Origin: Citrobacter rodentium NBRC 105723 = DSM 16636
GTDB taxonomy: Bacteria; Pseudomonadota; Gammaproteobacteria; Enterobacterales; Enterobacteriaceae
DNA length: 64,000 bases
Direction of reading: 5' to 3'
NCBI RefSeq assembly: GCF_021278985.1
Contig: NZ_CP082833.1
Coordinates: forward strand, 3,410,001 to 3,474,000
Position numbers and translations under genes: made by a program
Notes under the pieces: generated by a model
What the model was told of the DNA's origin: nothing
Databases searched by the model: none
Seen by the model: the letters and a program-made list of their open reading frames with translations, nothing else
Part shown: positions 32,664-41,356 of the stretch, in pieces
How the letters are laid out: each line of letters starts with the position of its first letter
Numbering within the stretch: position 1 is the first letter of the stretch

Positions 32664-34178
32664 CTAGTTTTGATTTTTATTTTTAATACTCGACCTTGAT
32701 AGTGTTAGTTCAGAAGTTGATAGCTTTTTACCTGCTGAAGGTTTGGGTATGCAATCTAAGACATTCACATGTTTTTCTACTACACGTTGACGACTTGGGA
32801 AACGAACGGTCTTGTCATTATCTGATACGTTTCCACAGAACTCTGCTTCTGATGATTTTTGGTCATTGTTATATTTAACGCGATTTTCAAACTCTGAGCG
32901 TGGAACATAGATCCCCAACACCTCATCGAAGACATAGTTTTCTGCGATACGTTTGTCATGATCAGTATCAGTGGTATCGGGTTTCCTTCTGGCCCATACA
33001 AATCTCTCTTTGAAGAAGCCCGCCACAAGTAGTGTGAAACGCTTAAACATACCATTCTGGCGTGGTTTAACTTGCTTTCTATTGTTCATGGGAGCGCGGT
33101 TCTTCGCTCTGGTGTTTCGGGAGGAAGGTGTTTTCAGTTTAGTGGATTTATTTGGTTCAGGAACAATTAGAACGGGAGATTTCTTCCCTGCGGCACTAAC
33201 TTTACTGGCCTTATTGGGATCGCGGTAAGATTTTACGGCTGGTCTTCTGCTTGTGGTAGGCACCGACACCACCGGCTGCTGTTTTTCCTTTGGCGTGTAG
33301 TCAGGGAGAATGATTTCTTCGGGTTCAGCATGATGTGTAACCGTAAAGCTTCTGACATCAACGATGATTTCCAATGGCAGTTCACTAAATGTTGTATAAA
33401 CCTTCTTGGCCTCTTCAATTTGAAGATTGCGTTGAGCTTGTTCAGCAGCTCGCTGTTCCTGAGACTCTGAGTTATTCCATTTAGCACGATGAACACGCTG
33501 CATTGCTGGACGGTTTGTTTCGGTTGCCTTGGCAAGCCAGAATGCTTTCTCTTCAGCGCTGAATGCTTCTTCTGCTTGGGCAAGAGCATCAGCACATTGC
33601 GATCTGAGAGAGCGGTGATCGATACGTTCTTCGCTTCCAATAGCTTCAAGGTAGCTGTTTGACATGGTGGCCCACGACTCACGCCACTGGATCATCATCT
33701 TCTTATCATTCCAGCTTCTGTCTTTTTTGCCGAAGCCAGCAGCGGTGATAGTTTTCAGGGTTAACATGACGTGAGCATGTGGGTTTTTACTGTCTAAATC
33801 ATGGAATGCGATATCAGCTATCATACCCTTATCGACAAAGTTTTTCTGACAGTATTCGGCAACTAATTTTTTCTTGTCATCGTTGTTGAGTTCTACAGGG
33901 ATAGCGACATCAAAATAGCGGGCTGTTTGACCGTTGTTCTGGCGTTCCACTCTTTCAACTTCATTCCAGAGTGCTGAGGAGCTTTCGATAATATGAGAAG
34001 GAGCTGAATCAGGGGCTAATATAATATGACCATGTAGATCTGTTCTGTGGCTGAAATCATATGTTTCACCAATGCGATCATCTGTAATACGTGTACGGGC
34101 ATGGTAGGCAGCTTTCGCAACGGAAGTCATGCCTTCGCTTCGTTTCACAATTTTAAAATCCAGATGAAAAATCGCCAT
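32664..34178 (-). CDS. MobA/MobL family relaxase (MOBQ)
   Basis: This ~504-residue protein starts MAIFHLDFKIVKRSEGMTSVAKAAYHARTRITDDRIGETYDF, the classic MobA/MobL N-terminus with the catalytic-tyrosine region. DSKNPHAHVMLTLKTI near residue 125 supplies the histidine metal ligands. RSWNDKKMMIQWRESWATMSNSYLE follows, as in the family. The C-terminal ~250 residues are basic, low-complexity and probably helical. Relaxases nick oriT and pilot the strand to a helper conjugation system. I chose the ATG at 34178 by homology; an upstream in-frame ATG at 34196 is less likely. Confidence 0.85.
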   Translation of the reverse strand: MAIFHLDFKIVKRSEGMTSVAKAAYHARTRITDDRIGETYDFSHRTDLHGHIILAPDSAPSHIIESSSALWNEVERVERQNNGQTARYFDVAIPVELNNDDKKKLVAEYCQKNFVDKGMIADIAFHDLDSKNPHAHVMLTLKTITAAGFGKKDRSWNDKKMMIQWRESWATMSNSYLEAIGSEERIDHRSLRSQCADALAQAEEAFSAEEKAFWLAKATETNRPAMQRVHRAKWNNSESQEQRAAEQAQRNLQIEEAKKVYTTFSELPLEIIVDVRSFTVTHHAEPEEIILPDYTPKEKQQPVVSVPTTSRRPAVKSYRDPNKASKVSAAGKKSPVLIVPEPNKSTKLKTPSSRNTRAKNRAPMNNRKQVKPRQNGMFKRFTLLVAGFFKERFVWARRKPDTTDTDHDKRIAENYVFDEVLGIYVPRSEFENRVKYNNDQKSSEAEFCGNVSDNDKTVRFPSRQRVVEKHVNVLDCIPKPSAGKKLSTSELTLSRSSIKNKNQN

Positions 34179-34298
34179 ATAAAAATATAACCTCAAATAA
34201 AAGTGCTGCTGTTAGTTTTTCGCCAGAAAAACTTCGGGGTTGACGTTGACCTTGGTTTTGCTTTTAGCCTGCGGTAGGCAACCGTCGGTAGACCCCAC

Positions 34299-34331
34299 AC
34301 ACTGCGTAGCAGTGTATAGGTGGGCATTGTC
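34299..34331. promoter_or_regulatory. Putative oriT: hairpin plus nick-core candidate
   Basis: ACACTGC-GTA-GCAGTGT is a perfect 7-bp hairpin, followed 2 nt later by AGGTGGGCATTGTC (34318-34331). Hairpin plus core next to the relaxase start is the MOBQ oriT layout; on the other strand GACAATGCCCACC loosely resembles the RSF1010-type core. The 14-bp core recurs exactly at 39183-39196. No transfer data support it. Confidence 0.5.
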
Positions 34332-34887
34332 TTTAAAAAATAAGCCAATGTAAAAACTCCCCCCCTTATTAATTAATACGAAATATACTGATGGTTGTAA
34401 AATGATGCGTTAAATTAAACGGCGCAAACTGGATTAAAGGTGTAGGTTTCACATCCGAAGGGAAAAAAGAGTAAAGAAAAGGCCCGTAAGGGCAAAAGAA
34501 GTATTAATTGTTCCCGCCGTAAGGCGGGATAGCTAAAGTTGAAGAAAAAAGCTAATAAAATAGAGAGTGCTATGTGTTGCACAATTCACAGGTTAAGACC
34601 TGAAAACACATTTAAAAAATAACAGGTGAAAATAAAAACACGAATGTGCAAAAATAAGTAACGCGGAGAGTGCCAGATGTTTTTGGTTATTAAATACTAT
34701 CACATGTGTTGCACAATTTTATTTTAATAACAGCTAACTTGAGTCTCTACTGCAAAAACATGTTTTTTGGGATGGTTTTACTTCCGGGAGCGCAGGTTTC
34801 GTCTGTAGATATTATTTCATTACATTGACAATCTGATAAGAACACATATTTATTATGGTATGTTTATCTTTAATATGGAGCCTTTGA
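34332..34887. other. Non-coding region beside the relaxase
   Basis: About 550 nt with no credible gene. TGTGTTGCACAATT occurs twice (near 34571 and 34705), and GCCCGTAAGGGC and CCCGCCGTAAGGCGGG form short hairpins at about 34482-34529. It may belong to the transfer origin or hold plasmid-type regulatory RNA. Confidence 0.4.
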
Positions 34888-35097
34888 ATGAAAAATCTAA
34901 GTGTAAGAAGTCAAAATCTAATGATGATATTATTTTTATTGCTCATAAACATACTTGCGTTTATGAGCGTTGATACTACGGATAATGAATGGATAATACT
35001 ATTTGCTTCTTCTATCTTTTTTATGGACTTCATTATTATCACTATGCTCATTATGTTTTTTATCGTCTATGTTGGTAGTATCTGGGAGAGGCTTTAA
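34888..35097 (+). CDS. Possible small membrane protein (overlaps the opposite gene)
   Basis: A 69-codon frame encodes two hydrophobic helices (MMILFLLLINILAFMSV and FASSIFFMDFIIITMLIMFFIVYVG). It overlaps the 3' end of the minus-strand gene by 99 nt. A weak GGAG lies upstream. Hydrophobic antisense frames arise easily opposite charged coding sequence, so it may not be real. Confidence 0.3.
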   Translation: MKNLSVRSQNLMMILFLLLINILAFMSVDTTDNEWIILFASSIFFMDFIIITMLIMFFIVYVGSIWERL

Positions 35098-35604
35098 TTT
35101 TTTTAAACGATCTGACACATAAATTTTTGCCTGCTTAAAACTATCTTTCAATGAAGTTGTTTTTTCATTTCTACTGAGCTTTACCCACTCATGGAAAGTT
35201 ATAATTGTTTTAGCAATAGTACAAATAATTATTATGTTGAGTTTAATCAGTGTAAAGAAGAATATATTTGGATGCTGCAGTTGTATCTCTAAGCTTGGTA
35301 GTTTGGATAAAAGCAGCCATTCTCCTCCTGTGACGTATGATACTGCTGTAAGGGACGCTGAAATGAACAAAATAAAATCATTGAAATTCTTATAGGAATT
35401 TCTTTTCAAATATAAAAAATATATTGGCAGTGAACATACAGTTGAAAGAAGAAGGTAGTATAAGTTAAAGTGATATGTCGAGAAGTTGGAGTTAAAAAAT
35501 ATAATGCCTACAACAATAACTATGATAGGCGATAATAAAAAAAGTATCAGTAGTATTGCAGTCGATTTTAAACTTTTATTTAGCTTTATGGATGCGTCCG
35601 TCAT
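34999..35604 (-). CDS. Hypothetical multi-helix membrane protein
   Basis: A 201-residue protein with about four to five membrane helices (AILLILFLLSPIIVIVVGIIFF; LYYLLLSTVCSLPIYFLY; FILFISASLTAVSYV; LIKLNIIIICTIAKTII) and a highly charged C-terminal cytosolic tail. AGGAAG is the ribosome site. No family recognised. AT-rich like the rest of the element. Confidence 0.55.
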   Translation of the reverse strand: MTDASIKLNKSLKSTAILLILFLLSPIIVIVVGIIFFNSNFSTYHFNLYYLLLSTVCSLPIYFLYLKRNSYKNFNDFILFISASLTAVSYVTGGEWLLLSKLPSLEIQLQHPNIFFFTLIKLNIIIICTIAKTIITFHEWVKLSRNEKTTSLKDSFKQAKIYVSDRLKKLKPLPDTTNIDDKKHNEHSDNNEVHKKDRRSK

Positions 35605-35823
35605 TATAAATCTTCCTGATAAATAAAAATTGCCATTTTAACTATAACCGTTTTCTTATGCAATGCTTTTATATCTGCGAAGTTTAACTCAATCTTCCAG
35701 AGATTCTATAGGTTGTAGGGTGTATTAAAATGGACATTCCACTTAATGCTAAAACATTTTATAAATTTGACGTTATTCATCTTTGTGATAATTAAATATG
35801 TATAAACAACAGAGGTAATAATT

Positions 35824-36129
35824 ATGGATAATGAAAATAAAAGATCAAGAACAGAAAAAACATTAAAGCAAAAGGTGGCATTTGCGCAACTTGAACTTAA
35901 CCGTCTTAAGTCAATGGAGAAATCAGAACAAAAGAAAGTTGAAACAAGGCTCAAGATTATCCTTGGGGCGGAAGTAGCTAAGACTATGAATTGTGCTGTC
36001 GAACAGGTGGATAAGGAACTTGTTATGGGTATTTTACTTTCAGCATCTGAGCTGAATGATATTGAACGGATAAAATATATAAAAGCAGGGAGATGGTTTC
36101 TTGCTCAAATGGATGGAAGACAGAAATAA
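35824..36129 (+). CDS. Possible TraD/MobC-like mobilisation accessory protein
   Basis: A 101-residue protein: an N-terminal basic coiled-coil (LKQKVAFAQLELNRLKSMEKSEQKKVETRLKIILGAEVAK) followed by a helical VDKELVMGILLSASELNDIERIKYIKAGRWFL segment. This is the layout of short TraD-family (conjugal transfer TraD, MOBQ-associated) proteins: KRK-rich helix, ..R.IILG, then LL..L. It is a good partner for the MobA/MobL relaxase 1.6 kb away. GAGG ribosome site. Family match is tentative. Confidence 0.5.
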   Translation: MDNENKRSRTEKTLKQKVAFAQLELNRLKSMEKSEQKKVETRLKIILGAEVAKTMNCAVEQVDKELVMGILLSASELNDIERIKYIKAGRWFLAQMDGRQK

Positions 36130-36192
36130 AAATATTAAATAAATTTCATGACAGGGGTTGATATATAATTAATATCTGCTATCTATATAAAA

Positions 36193-36257
36193 GAACAGAA
36201 CGCTAAATAATCTTTTTGTTAATACTATTTTTTCCTTTTAACTCATGCGTTCTGTTC
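36193..36257. repeat. 11-bp inverted repeat
   Basis: GAACAGAACGC (36193-36203) and GCGTTCTGTTC (36247-36257) are perfect complements with a 43-nt loop. Could fold an RNA 3' end after the TraD-like gene or be a protein site. Confidence 0.4.
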
Positions 36258-36341
36258 GACCAGTAAATGTTAATTTTTATGTTGTAAACGTCATTATTAC
36301 TTTTGCATCAGATATGATTAATATCTCATAAGGGAGTAATA

Positions 36342-36434
36342 ATGATAGTAGTGATAACAAATGTTGTTTTTAAATCTCCAGAAAGGCAAAGAGAAGTCTT
36401 TGCCTTTTCTAATGTAATCCACTCGTCGGAATAA
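36342..36434 (+). CDS. Candidate 30-residue small protein
   Basis: ATG at 36342 with a good GGGAG ribosome site 6 nt upstream encodes MIVVITNVVFKSPERQREVF and ten more residues. Inside the frame AAAGGCAAAG and CTTTGCCTTT form a 10-bp hairpin followed by a T-rich stretch, as in leader peptides or terminators. Coding status unproven. The rest of 36130-36833 holds no larger gene. Confidence 0.3.
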   Translation: MIVVITNVVFKSPERQREVFAFSNVIHSSE

Positions 36435-36726
36435 TTAACATAATATCATTGAATAGGGTTGTTTATTTATCTTCATCGTTTATATCTCTTTAGCTCTCCC
36501 AATTTGGGAGCTAACTTTTTAAGGAAATATGGATGTCTTTTCTTAATGGTTTTATCGTGTTCAACAGCAGATGAAAAAAAATCTTCCAGCCATAGTCAGG
36601 AACAATAACTAAGTATTATAGTCTATAGAGACTTTAGATATCGAATACAAAATGCTAACTGTAATAGAATTTTTTGTTAAACATTAATAGCTCAATATGA
36701 TGAACTACGTTGTAGTGGAGGTAAGA

Positions 36727-36786
36727 ATGATCACTGTTATAGTAATTACAGAAGATTATATGCATGTCAGTAATACTAACTGCTGA
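36727..36786 (+). CDS. Candidate 19-residue small protein
   Basis: ATG at 36727 after a very strong GGAGGTAAGA ribosome site encodes MITVIVITEDYMHVSNTNC. It starts like the 30-residue frame upstream (MIVVIT). A GGGCC-GAAA-GGCCC terminator with a T-rich tail follows at 36812. This is a compact small-protein or type I toxin-like unit, unproven. Confidence 0.35.
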   Translation: MITVIVITEDYMHVSNTNC

Positions 36787-36811
36787 AAATGAATTTTTGT
36801 ATTTAAAGAAT

Positions 36812-36830
36812 GGGCCGAAAGGCCCTTTAT
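36812..36830. terminator. Intrinsic terminator
   Basis: GGGCC-GAAA-GGCCC followed by TTTAT on the plus strand. It also lies directly after the stop of the minus-strand membrane gene, so it may serve both directions. Confidence 0.6.
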
Positions 36831-36833
36831 AAA

Positions 36834-37580
36834 TTACAAGTTATTAAATTTCTTCTTTCTTTCATCTTCTTTTGCCCTCAATTTTTTCGCAAGCTTCGGG
36901 TAATATATTTTACGTTCATGATCTGTCGGCCAGCAAACTGCTGTTGCACACAACAGTAATGCTAACGAAACTAACAGGCCAATAAAATAATGCGGCGTGG
37001 TTGGATCTCTGTGGTTTGATTGCACCCACAACCAATCAATAAACATTTTACTGGAACCGTCTGATAAAGATAAATACCATTCTAAAGCGAAAACAAAAAT
37101 AGTTCCGAAGGAAACTATCTCAGTTAATCTTTCTTCCCTACGGCTTTTGTCTCTTTTGCTTTTTTCTTCATTATATAATTTAAATGACATATCGTCGCCA
37201 TTGTCTAAGGCATCATCTCGTAGTTCATACATATATACTTCTGTCGAGGATTTTTGGTAGGATATCTCATCTTTATATCGTAGTGGTTTACTATACTTTA
37301 TTTGTATTAATAGCAAATTAAAAAATAGTGTTATTACTTCTAGTATGATGGATGAGAAAATGCCCAAGGCAATAATCATTCCTGCCAGATCTGCAATTGA
37401 CAGATCGAATTCACTACCCAGCTTTATGCCAAACAGACCAATTCCTTTTAGGTAAAAGAAAAGGACATCAAAGCATAAGGTAAAATAAATTAATTTTGCT
37501 ACTTTGGCTAAATCCCATAATCCATCTACAAAACTTAATACAGAAAGTGTTGAACCACTATTGCTATTATTGGATGACAT
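36834..37580 (-). CDS. Hypothetical membrane protein
   Basis: This 248-residue protein has two N-terminal helices (LIYFTLCFDVLFFYLKGIGLFG; ADLAGMIIALGIFSSIILEVITLFFNLLL), a charged cytosolic middle of ~70 residues (YELRDDALDNGDDMSFKLYNEEKSKRDKSRREER), two more helices (FGTIFVFALEWYLSL; YFIGLLVSLALLLCATAVC) and a basic tail. GGGGAA is the ribosome site. No known family. Placed next to the integrase gene at the element's right end. Confidence 0.55.
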   Translation of the reverse strand: MSSNNSNSGSTLSVLSFVDGLWDLAKVAKLIYFTLCFDVLFFYLKGIGLFGIKLGSEFDLSIADLAGMIIALGIFSSIILEVITLFFNLLLIQIKYSKPLRYKDEISYQKSSTEVYMYELRDDALDNGDDMSFKLYNEEKSKRDKSRREERLTEIVSFGTIFVFALEWYLSLSDGSSKMFIDWLWVQSNHRDPTTPHYFIGLLVSLALLLCATAVCWPTDHERKIYYPKLAKKLRAKEDERKKKFNNL

Positions 37581-37823
37581 AAGTTCCCCGTTCAGTCCTT
37601 GATAAACTCCTTATATTAATGAGTTAAAGAAGAGAGGCAAGCCATCTGTGCTTTTCTGGCCTTAAGACGGCGCTAATCAAAATGTGTAGCCTTGTTGGGG
37701 AATGCTGCTTGGACACTGTTGCTTTCCTTATAGTTCATGTGAAGCTCTACAGGCCAGTGCATAGAAGCCATGAAATTATTATGGATACTAAGTCCATTTA
37801 CCAAATATGTTGTTGATGCTGTC

Positions 37824-39050
37824 TTAAGTATTAGTTATACAATACCCCGACCAATCATCCATCAGCGCCACCCGCTTAGGCCATAACGTCCCACGTTGAT
37901 ACGCTGCTTCGGCCTTATCTGCCAACTGGTGAGCTAACGCATGTTCAATAACCTCACGCGGATAGTTGGTCGTTTCACCAGCCCAATCACGAAATGTCGA
38001 TCTGAATCCATGTTGCGTTAAGTCGGTATATCCCATTCGTTTTAACACTGCCAGCAAAGCAGTATCAGAAAGTTGTCCTTTACGTGGGGCAGGGAACACA
38101 AAGTTGTTGCCTTTAAAGCGGGGTAAATCTTTTAACAGAGCAACGGCAGCATCAGACAAAGGAACTCGATGCTCTTTTGCTGCTTTCATGCGACTGGCGG
38201 GTATCGTCCATGTTTTACCTTCAAGATCCATTTCATCCCACTCTGCGCCACGAATTTCACCAGAACGGGCTGCGGTCAGAATGGCAAACTCAAGCGCACG
38301 AGGTGTAATGCCGGTTCGTTCGCGCAGCTCTTTCATAAAGGTGCCGATTTGATTATAGGGGAGGGCGGCATGGTGTTTGGGGATCTGAACTTTGCTCGGC
38401 TGAGGCAGGAGAGGTTTCAGCATACCTTTCCATGCGGCAGGGTTATCACCTTCAAAATATTCTTTAGCTTTGGCGTAATCAATCACCGTTTCAATGCGTC
38501 CACGAAGACGGCTGGCGGTTTCGTTCTTGGTTAACCAGATAGGTTCCAGTATTGCCAGAAGATCCACTTTGGTGATTTCACTTACTGCCTTTTTGCCAAT
38601 GAAAGGGTAGGCATAGGTTTCCAACGTGGAACGCCATTGAGCGAGATGTTTTTTGTTCTTCATCTCACTATCTTTGACTTCCAGCACTTCTTCACAACAT
38701 TCGGCAAAGGTCTTTTTCTTCCGGGCCTGTATTTCCTGCCGAGCTTTTTGCTCGTGCTTTTCCTGAAGGGGATTAATACCGTTACGGATTTGTTTACGTA
38801 GCTCACGCGCTTTATCACGCGCTTCGGTTAAGGAGACTTCAGGATAGGGACCAAGGCCCATATTCAAACGCCGGGGAACTGTTCTACCAAGTCTGTTGAT
38901 TCTGGTTCCCATAGCAACACAAAGGATCCATGCGCGGGACTGACCTCTGATTCGGAGATACAAACCATCAACACCTCCGACGGCATACATACCTTCATTT
39001 TTTAATCTTGAAACGGTAAGTCCTGAGAGTTCCTTGGCCTTCTTTGGCAT
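37824..39050 (-). CDS. P4-type integrase of the serU element
   Basis: This 408-residue tyrosine recombinase has the DUF4102-type N-terminal domain (GVDGLYLRIRGQSRAWILCVAMG ... LGPYPEVSLTEARDKA), a core-binding domain, and a catalytic domain with R in LTAARSGEIRGAEW, HGFR in TQHGFRSTFRDW, H in ALAHQLADKAEAAY and the tyrosine just after. AGGA ribosome site. It lies 165 nt inside attR, far from serU itself, so the int gene is at the distal end. It should recombine the serU 3' core. Confidence 0.88.
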   Translation of the reverse strand: MPKKAKELSGLTVSRLKNEGMYAVGGVDGLYLRIRGQSRAWILCVAMGTRINRLGRTVPRRLNMGLGPYPEVSLTEARDKARELRKQIRNGINPLQEKHEQKARQEIQARKKKTFAECCEEVLEVKDSEMKNKKHLAQWRSTLETYAYPFIGKKAVSEITKVDLLAILEPIWLTKNETASRLRGRIETVIDYAKAKEYFEGDNPAAWKGMLKPLLPQPSKVQIPKHHAALPYNQIGTFMKELRERTGITPRALEFAILTAARSGEIRGAEWDEMDLEGKTWTIPASRMKAAKEHRVPLSDAAVALLKDLPRFKGNNFVFPAPRKGQLSDTALLAVLKRMGYTDLTQHGFRSTFRDWAGETTNYPREVIEHALAHQLADKAEAAYQRGTLWPKRVALMDDWSGYCITNT

Positions 39051-39182
39051 AGCAAAATCCTGTCATACAACCCGCCATACATACGGTACTGCATAAAATA
39101 GCCGATTGTTTGCACAGTAGCAACACGCTACCGAACAAAAAAATAATGACAATATTTTGTTTTTAAAGGAAAAATAGAACTC

Positions 39183-39196
39183 AGGTGGGCATTGTC
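39183..39196. repeat. Second copy of the oriT-like core
   Basis: AGGTGGGCATTGTC is identical to 34318-34331. It lies between the integrase start and attR. No hairpin accompanies it here. Confidence 0.5.
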
Positions 39197-39214
39197 GAAC
39201 ACTAAAAATTTAGA

Positions 39215-39431
39215 CCCTCTCTCCGCCAGTCATCCTTTAAAATCAAAAAATTCAACGCGGGTTTTCGATTTTTCCCTGGATAGCACTCTCTTTTCTTGTC
39301 CCTGTCGCTGCCATTTTTATCATGTTGCTCCTTGCCGGGCATCCACTTTTATCTTCTCTGGTTCACACTCTTAACAACAAATTATCTAATTTCGTCTCTC
39401 AGATGACAAAACGATTGAACTGCACTGGCTG
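39215..39431. repeat. attR: serU 3' core copy plus extended repeat
   Basis: CCCTCTCTCCGCCA (39215-39228) copies the last 14 nt of serU. The following ~200 nt parallel 22032-22265. Recombination between the cores would excise about 17.2 kb and restore serU. The right copy runs into backbone sequence before the porin gene. Confidence 0.8.
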
Positions 39432-39508
39432 CAAACAGATTTCTGAAGGCCTTCGGTGCTCAGGGGGATTTGCGGAAAGTATCGACGAGAGCCTTCGCAG
39501 GCAAAAAA

Positions 39509-39534
39509 AAGCCCGCTGAATGGGCAGCGGGCTT
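39509..39534 (-). terminator. Rho-independent terminator of the porin gene
   Basis: AAGCCCGCT and AGCGGGCTT form a 9-bp stem; on the minus strand it is followed by a run of eight T residues. It lies 16 nt after the porin stop. Confidence 0.85.
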
Positions 39535-39549
39535 AAGATGGTGGCGGGA

Positions 39550-40725
39550 TTAGAACTGGTACACTAAGCCCACTGCAACGATGTCGTCGGTTGCGATGCC
39601 GTTGTCAACGTAGAAGCCATCGTCTTCGTCCAGCAGGTTGATTTTGTAATCAACGTAGGTGGACATGTTTTTGTTGAAGTAGTAAGTCATACCCACGTCA
39701 ACGTATTTCACCAGATCTTTGTCGGTGTAACGCGGGTTGCCGCGGCTGTCGTGATCCCAACCGCCTAAATCTTTACCCTTTGACTGCAGGTAAGCGACGG
39801 ATGGACGCAGGCCGAAGTCGAACTGATACTGCGCGACAACTTCAAAGTTCTGCGTTTTGTTAGCGATACCACCTTGCTCACCATCAGCTTTGCCGTAATA
39901 GGTCATATTACGGGTTTCCGCATACATCGCCGCCAGGTAGATATCGTTGGCGTCATATTTCGCGCCAAGGGTCCAGGCTTCAGCGGTTTCACCGCCAGCA
40001 AATTTGTTTGCCTTGCTGCGATCGCCATAGCCTCTGGTGACCTGGTTGTCTGAACGGTCGGAGTTAGAGTAAGCCGCGCCCAGACTCAGGCCAAAGTCAA
40101 AGTCGTAAGAGGTGGACATACCAAAACCGTCGCCGTTCTCGCGAGCGAGTTTACGATCGTCGCCGTTGCCAGTCCCTTCGCCTGACCCTGCCTTTTCATT
40201 GTTGCCCTGGTATTGCAGCGCGAAGTTCAGGCCATCAACCAGACCATAGAAACCATTGTTACGGTAGGTCGCGACGCCATTGGTACGGCCCGTCATATAA
40301 ACGTCGGTCTGCGCCCAGGTATCGCCGCCGAATTCCGGCAGCATATCGGTCCACGCTTCAATGTCGTAAACCACGCCGTAGTTACGACCATAATCCAGTG
40401 TGCCGTTTTGACCGAAGCCCAGCCCCGCGAAGCCCAGACGAGTCCAGGAGTTGGCGCCTTCACCTTCAGTTGTGTTCGCCTGGAGGTTATATTCCCACTG
40501 ACCGTAGCCAGTTAACATATTGCTAATCTGCGTTTCGCCTTTGAAGCCCAGACGCGCATAGGACATGTCGCCGTCATTGCTGGTATCGTCAGAGAAGTAG
40601 TGCAGGCCAACAACTTTGCCATACAGGTCAAGTTTATTGCCGTCTTTATTATAAATTTCTGCCGCATTTGCTGCGCCAGCAACAAGTAATACCGGGACAA
40701 GCATTGCCAGTACTTTTCTTTTCAT
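39550..40725 (-). CDS. ompS1: OmpC-family outer membrane porin (OmpS1/YedS position)
   Basis: This 391-residue general porin has signal MKRKVLAMLVPVLLVAGAANA, mature start AEIYNKDGNKLDLYGKVVGLHYF, conserved PEFGGDTW in loop 3, and terminal GLVYQF with C-terminal phenylalanine. It forms trimeric 16-strand beta-barrels for small solutes. Position between serU and the drpB-dcm region matches ompS1 of Salmonella and yedS of E. coli. In Salmonella ompS1 is OmpR- and H-NS-controlled. Calling it ompS1 rather than another ompC paralogue depends on synteny. Confidence 0.75.
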   Translation of the reverse strand: MKRKVLAMLVPVLLVAGAANAAEIYNKDGNKLDLYGKVVGLHYFSDDTSNDGDMSYARLGFKGETQISNMLTGYGQWEYNLQANTTEGEGANSWTRLGFAGLGFGQNGTLDYGRNYGVVYDIEAWTDMLPEFGGDTWAQTDVYMTGRTNGVATYRNNGFYGLVDGLNFALQYQGNNEKAGSGEGTGNGDDRKLARENGDGFGMSTSYDFDFGLSLGAAYSNSDRSDNQVTRGYGDRSKANKFAGGETAEAWTLGAKYDANDIYLAAMYAETRNMTYYGKADGEQGGIANKTQNFEVVAQYQFDFGLRPSVAYLQSKGKDLGGWDHDSRGNPRYTDKDLVKYVDVGMTYYFNKNMSTYVDYKINLLDEDDGFYVDNGIATDDIVAVGLVYQF

Positions 40726-40994
40726 TATGTATTCCCTTATGATAATAGTTTTGATGAATAAGTGCTGCTTTCAGGAAGAGCACATTTGGATACTATTCCA
40801 AAGAGTTCATTTTATTTTAAAAGTAACGTGTAACAAATATATTTAAAAGATTTCAAATTGTTTCAGTATGATTTATTATAATTCCGGTGATATAAAATAA
40901 TTTCAATTCATTCATGGTCTTTATGTAATAAATTCATGTTGTTATTTGTTTGTGGTGGGTTGTCTGAACGGTGAGTGATTGATAGGGGAACTGA

Positions 40995-41061
40995 GGTAAA
41001 AAAAACCGGCACAGATGCCGGTAATAAAAGTAAAGGGGTATCTCAATAATGTAAGGCTAAT
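40995..41061 (-). ncRNA. Candidate small RNA, RseX-like
   Basis: On the minus strand a -10 box TATACT (41073-41068) precedes a ~65-nt region ending in ACCGGC-ATCTGT-GCCGGT and a run of eight T residues (41005-40998). E. coli encodes RseX, an Hfq-dependent regulator of ompA and ompC, in the same yedS-yedR interval. Sequence identity to RseX could not be checked, and the start is estimated. Otherwise 40726-41338 holds only promoter DNA. Confidence 0.45.
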
Positions 41062-41356
41062 AACCAAAGTATAATGACATGATTAACAGAAGAAACGCAA
41101 ATTTGTACGAATGCCTTTTTGTTATTTGCACCAGTAATAATTTATCAATAAATAAGCTAAGGAAACTCTTAAATACTGGCGCAGCAAGCCGTTTTTATCA
41201 CCCTTCACGACAACCTGAGCGAGATCAATATATTTTCAATTTAAATGAGTCGCAGTGGCAGACGACCTCACGCATGGCTGAATCGTGACTATACTCACAA
41301 ATTGAAAGCAGCAATTTTTTCTGATTCACATCACAAAAATGGAGTTTTATTACCGG

